From Rathayibacter sp. VKM Ac-2759 (GTDB taxonomy: Bacteria; Actinomycetota; Actinomycetes; Actinomycetales; Microbacteriaceae): DNA of 64,000 nucleotides. Below are positions 63,051 to 64,000 of this stretch, one piece after another. Numbering within the stretch: the stretch's first letter is position 1; the number at the start of each line of letters is the position of its first letter. The DNA is taken from assembly GCF_009834225.1 (NCBI RefSeq), contig NZ_CP047176.1, positions 3,348,001 through 3,412,000 of the forward strand, given 5' to 3'. The notes beneath the pieces were generated by a model. It saw nothing but the letters and a program-made list of their open reading frames with translations. It was not told the DNA's origin and did no database searches. Both the position numbers and the translations under genes were made by a program.

Positions 63051-64000
63051 TCAGACGATCCGCTCCCCCGCCGCCCAGACCTGCGCGATCGAGTGGTCGG
63101 CGGCGATCGCCACGACGTCGGCCGCGCAGCCGGCGGCCAGGCGGCCGAAGCGGTCGTCGAGGCCCAGTGCCCGGGCCGGAGTCGACGTGAGGGCGGCGAC
63201 CGCCTCCTGCTCACCGAGGCCCGCGCGCTCGACCGCGATCCTCAGCGCCGCGTCCTGGGTGAGCGTCGAGCCGGCGATGGTGCCGCTCCCCTCGACCCGC
63301 GCGACGCCGTCGACGACGCTCACTCCGAGCGAGCCGAGGCGGTAGGCGCCGTCGGCGGCGCCGGCGGCCGCCATCGCGTCGGTGATCAGGGCGATACGGC
63401 CCGGAGCGGCGCCGAAGAGGAGGCGCGCCACGGGAGGGGCGACGTGGACGCCGTCGAGGATGAGCTCGAGGGTGACCCGCTCGTCCTCCACCGCCGCGAC
63501 GATCGGGCCGGGCTCGCGGTGGTGGACGCCGGGCATGGCGTTGAAGGCGTGGGTGAGCACCGTCGCTCCGGCGGCGAACGCCTCGCGGGCCTGCTCGTAC
63601 GACGCGACCGTGTGGCCGACCGCGGCGACGACACCTCCGTCGACGATCCTCCGGATCGCGTCGAGCGCCCCGGGGAGCTCGGGCGCGACGGTGATCTGGC
63701 GCAGCACTCCGCGGCCGGCCGAGAGCAGCGCCTCCACGTTCTCGCGCGTGGGCTCGAGCAGCGTGCCCGGGTCGTGGGCGCCGTGGTTGCCGGGCGAGAG
63801 GAAGGGACCCTCGAGGTGCGCGCCCAGGATCAGCGGGTCGCGCGACATCGCCTCGCGGATCGTGGCGAGCGATCGCTCCAGGGCGGGGAGCGGGTTCGCG
63901 ACGAGACTGAGCACCGAGCGCGTGGTGCCGTGCCGTCGGTGCAGCGCGAGGGCGGCGGCGATCCCGTCGGGGCCGTCGTCGTACGATCCGTGCGCGCCGC
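63051..64000 (-). CDS. nagA: N-acetylglucosamine-6-phosphate deacetylase, 5' end beyond the window
   Basis: Amidohydrolase removing acetate from GlcNAc-6-phosphate in amino sugar recycling. The visible 316 codons carry GAHGSYDDG (N-terminal side), LGAHLEGPFLSPGNHGAHDP (metal-binding Glu), VAAVGHTVASYEQA and LTHAFNAMPGVHHREPG (metal and substrate His) and ALITDAMAAAG (catalytic Asp). The reading frame has no stop to position 64000, so the start lies outside. No nagB or regulator is visible on this side. Confidence 0.93.
   Translation of the reverse strand, partial: GAHGSYDDGPDGIAAALALHRRHGTTRSVLSLVANPLPALERSLATIREAMSRDPLILGAHLEGPFLSPGNHGAHDPGTLLEPTRENVEALLSAGRGVLRQITVAPELPGALDAIRRIVDGGVVAAVGHTVASYEQAREAFAAGATVLTHAFNAMPGVHHREPGPIVAAVEDERVTLELILDGVHVAPPVARLLFGAAPGRIALITDAMAAAGAADGAYRLGSLGVSVVDGVARVEGSGTIAGSTLTQDAALRIAVERAGLGEQEAVAALTSTPARALGLDDRFGRLAAGCAADVVAIAADHSIAQVWAAGERIV

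Overview
The window comes from a very GC-rich actinobacterial chromosome, most likely a member of the Microbacteriaceae (Rathayibacter/Curtobacterium-like). Supporting signs are the codon usage, many GTG starts, stop/start overlaps inside operons, a DUF222-HNH (13E12-type) protein, a DUF2510 protein, a DUF7882-type small protein and CWB2 cell-wall-binding repeats. No rRNA, tRNA or CRISPR array was seen. Placement below family level is not supported.

Region 1 (1-6232) is a carbohydrate or polyol utilisation locus: ABC permease, DUF624 membrane protein, LacI regulator, then a tightly overlapped Gfo/Idh/MocA oxidoreductase - DUF993 TIM barrel - sugar phosphate isomerase/epimerase trio. Three similar LacI-type half-palindromes lie at the regulator and at the trio promoter. 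An unusual 19-bp iterated and inverted repeat cluster lies between them. Region 2 (6233-14654) holds a DUF2510 membrane protein, a secreted CWB2 protein, a Rieske-DUF2231 membrane protein, an HTH/nucleotidyltransferase pair resembling an AbiE-type toxin-antitoxin module, and a LysR regulator divergent from an orphan fumarate-reductase/aspartate-oxidase-type flavoprotein.

Region 3 (about 14.7-25.5 kb) is an accessory defence island with visibly lower GC in parts. It carries a TIGR04141/DUF6119 protein at one end and a five-gene type I restriction-modification operon in the order hsdR-hsdS-GIY-YIG-PIN-hsdM. Every junction in the operon is a 4-8 nt overlap. Two extra predicted nuclease genes are thus translationally embedded between specificity and methylase subunits. 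Decayed DNA flanks the island genes.

Region 4 (25.6-32.0 kb) is a second, poorly understood sugar locus: cellulase-like TIM barrel, AraC regulator, a 1080-residue DUF5107-TPR protein and a DUF4380 mutarotase-like protein. Region 5 (32-47 kb) is mixed metabolism: a guanine deaminase broken by a one-base deletion and a duplicated ABM-domain membrane protein; glyoxalase, GT-C membrane and GNAT proteins; two HAD phosphatases, an APH-type kinase and an orphan sugar-binding lipoprotein; DUF222-HNH, a second one-base-frameshifted gene (aldo/keto reductase) with its divergent XRE regulator, and several small hypotheticals.

Region 6 (45.7-49.7 kb) contains a segmental duplication of a 114-residue hypothetical gene plus its DUF7882 neighbour. 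The second DUF7882 copy is reduced to its last 28 codons. An LCP-family protein and a DUF6328 membrane protein lie between the copies.

Region 7 (50.2-56.4 kb) is a complete glycoside-uptake operon (GH43, binding protein, two permeases, GH43-like protein, LacI regulator). It is driven by a consensus promoter with two operators phased 21 bp apart, and is insulated by a 68-bp nested palindrome. Region 8 (56.4-64 kb) has an ArsR/PRISE-type SDR pair, DUF4287, two paralogous small membrane proteins sharing an upstream palindrome, an AhpD-like protein, a LuxR-type regulator, PPK2 and the 3' part of nagA, which runs off the window.
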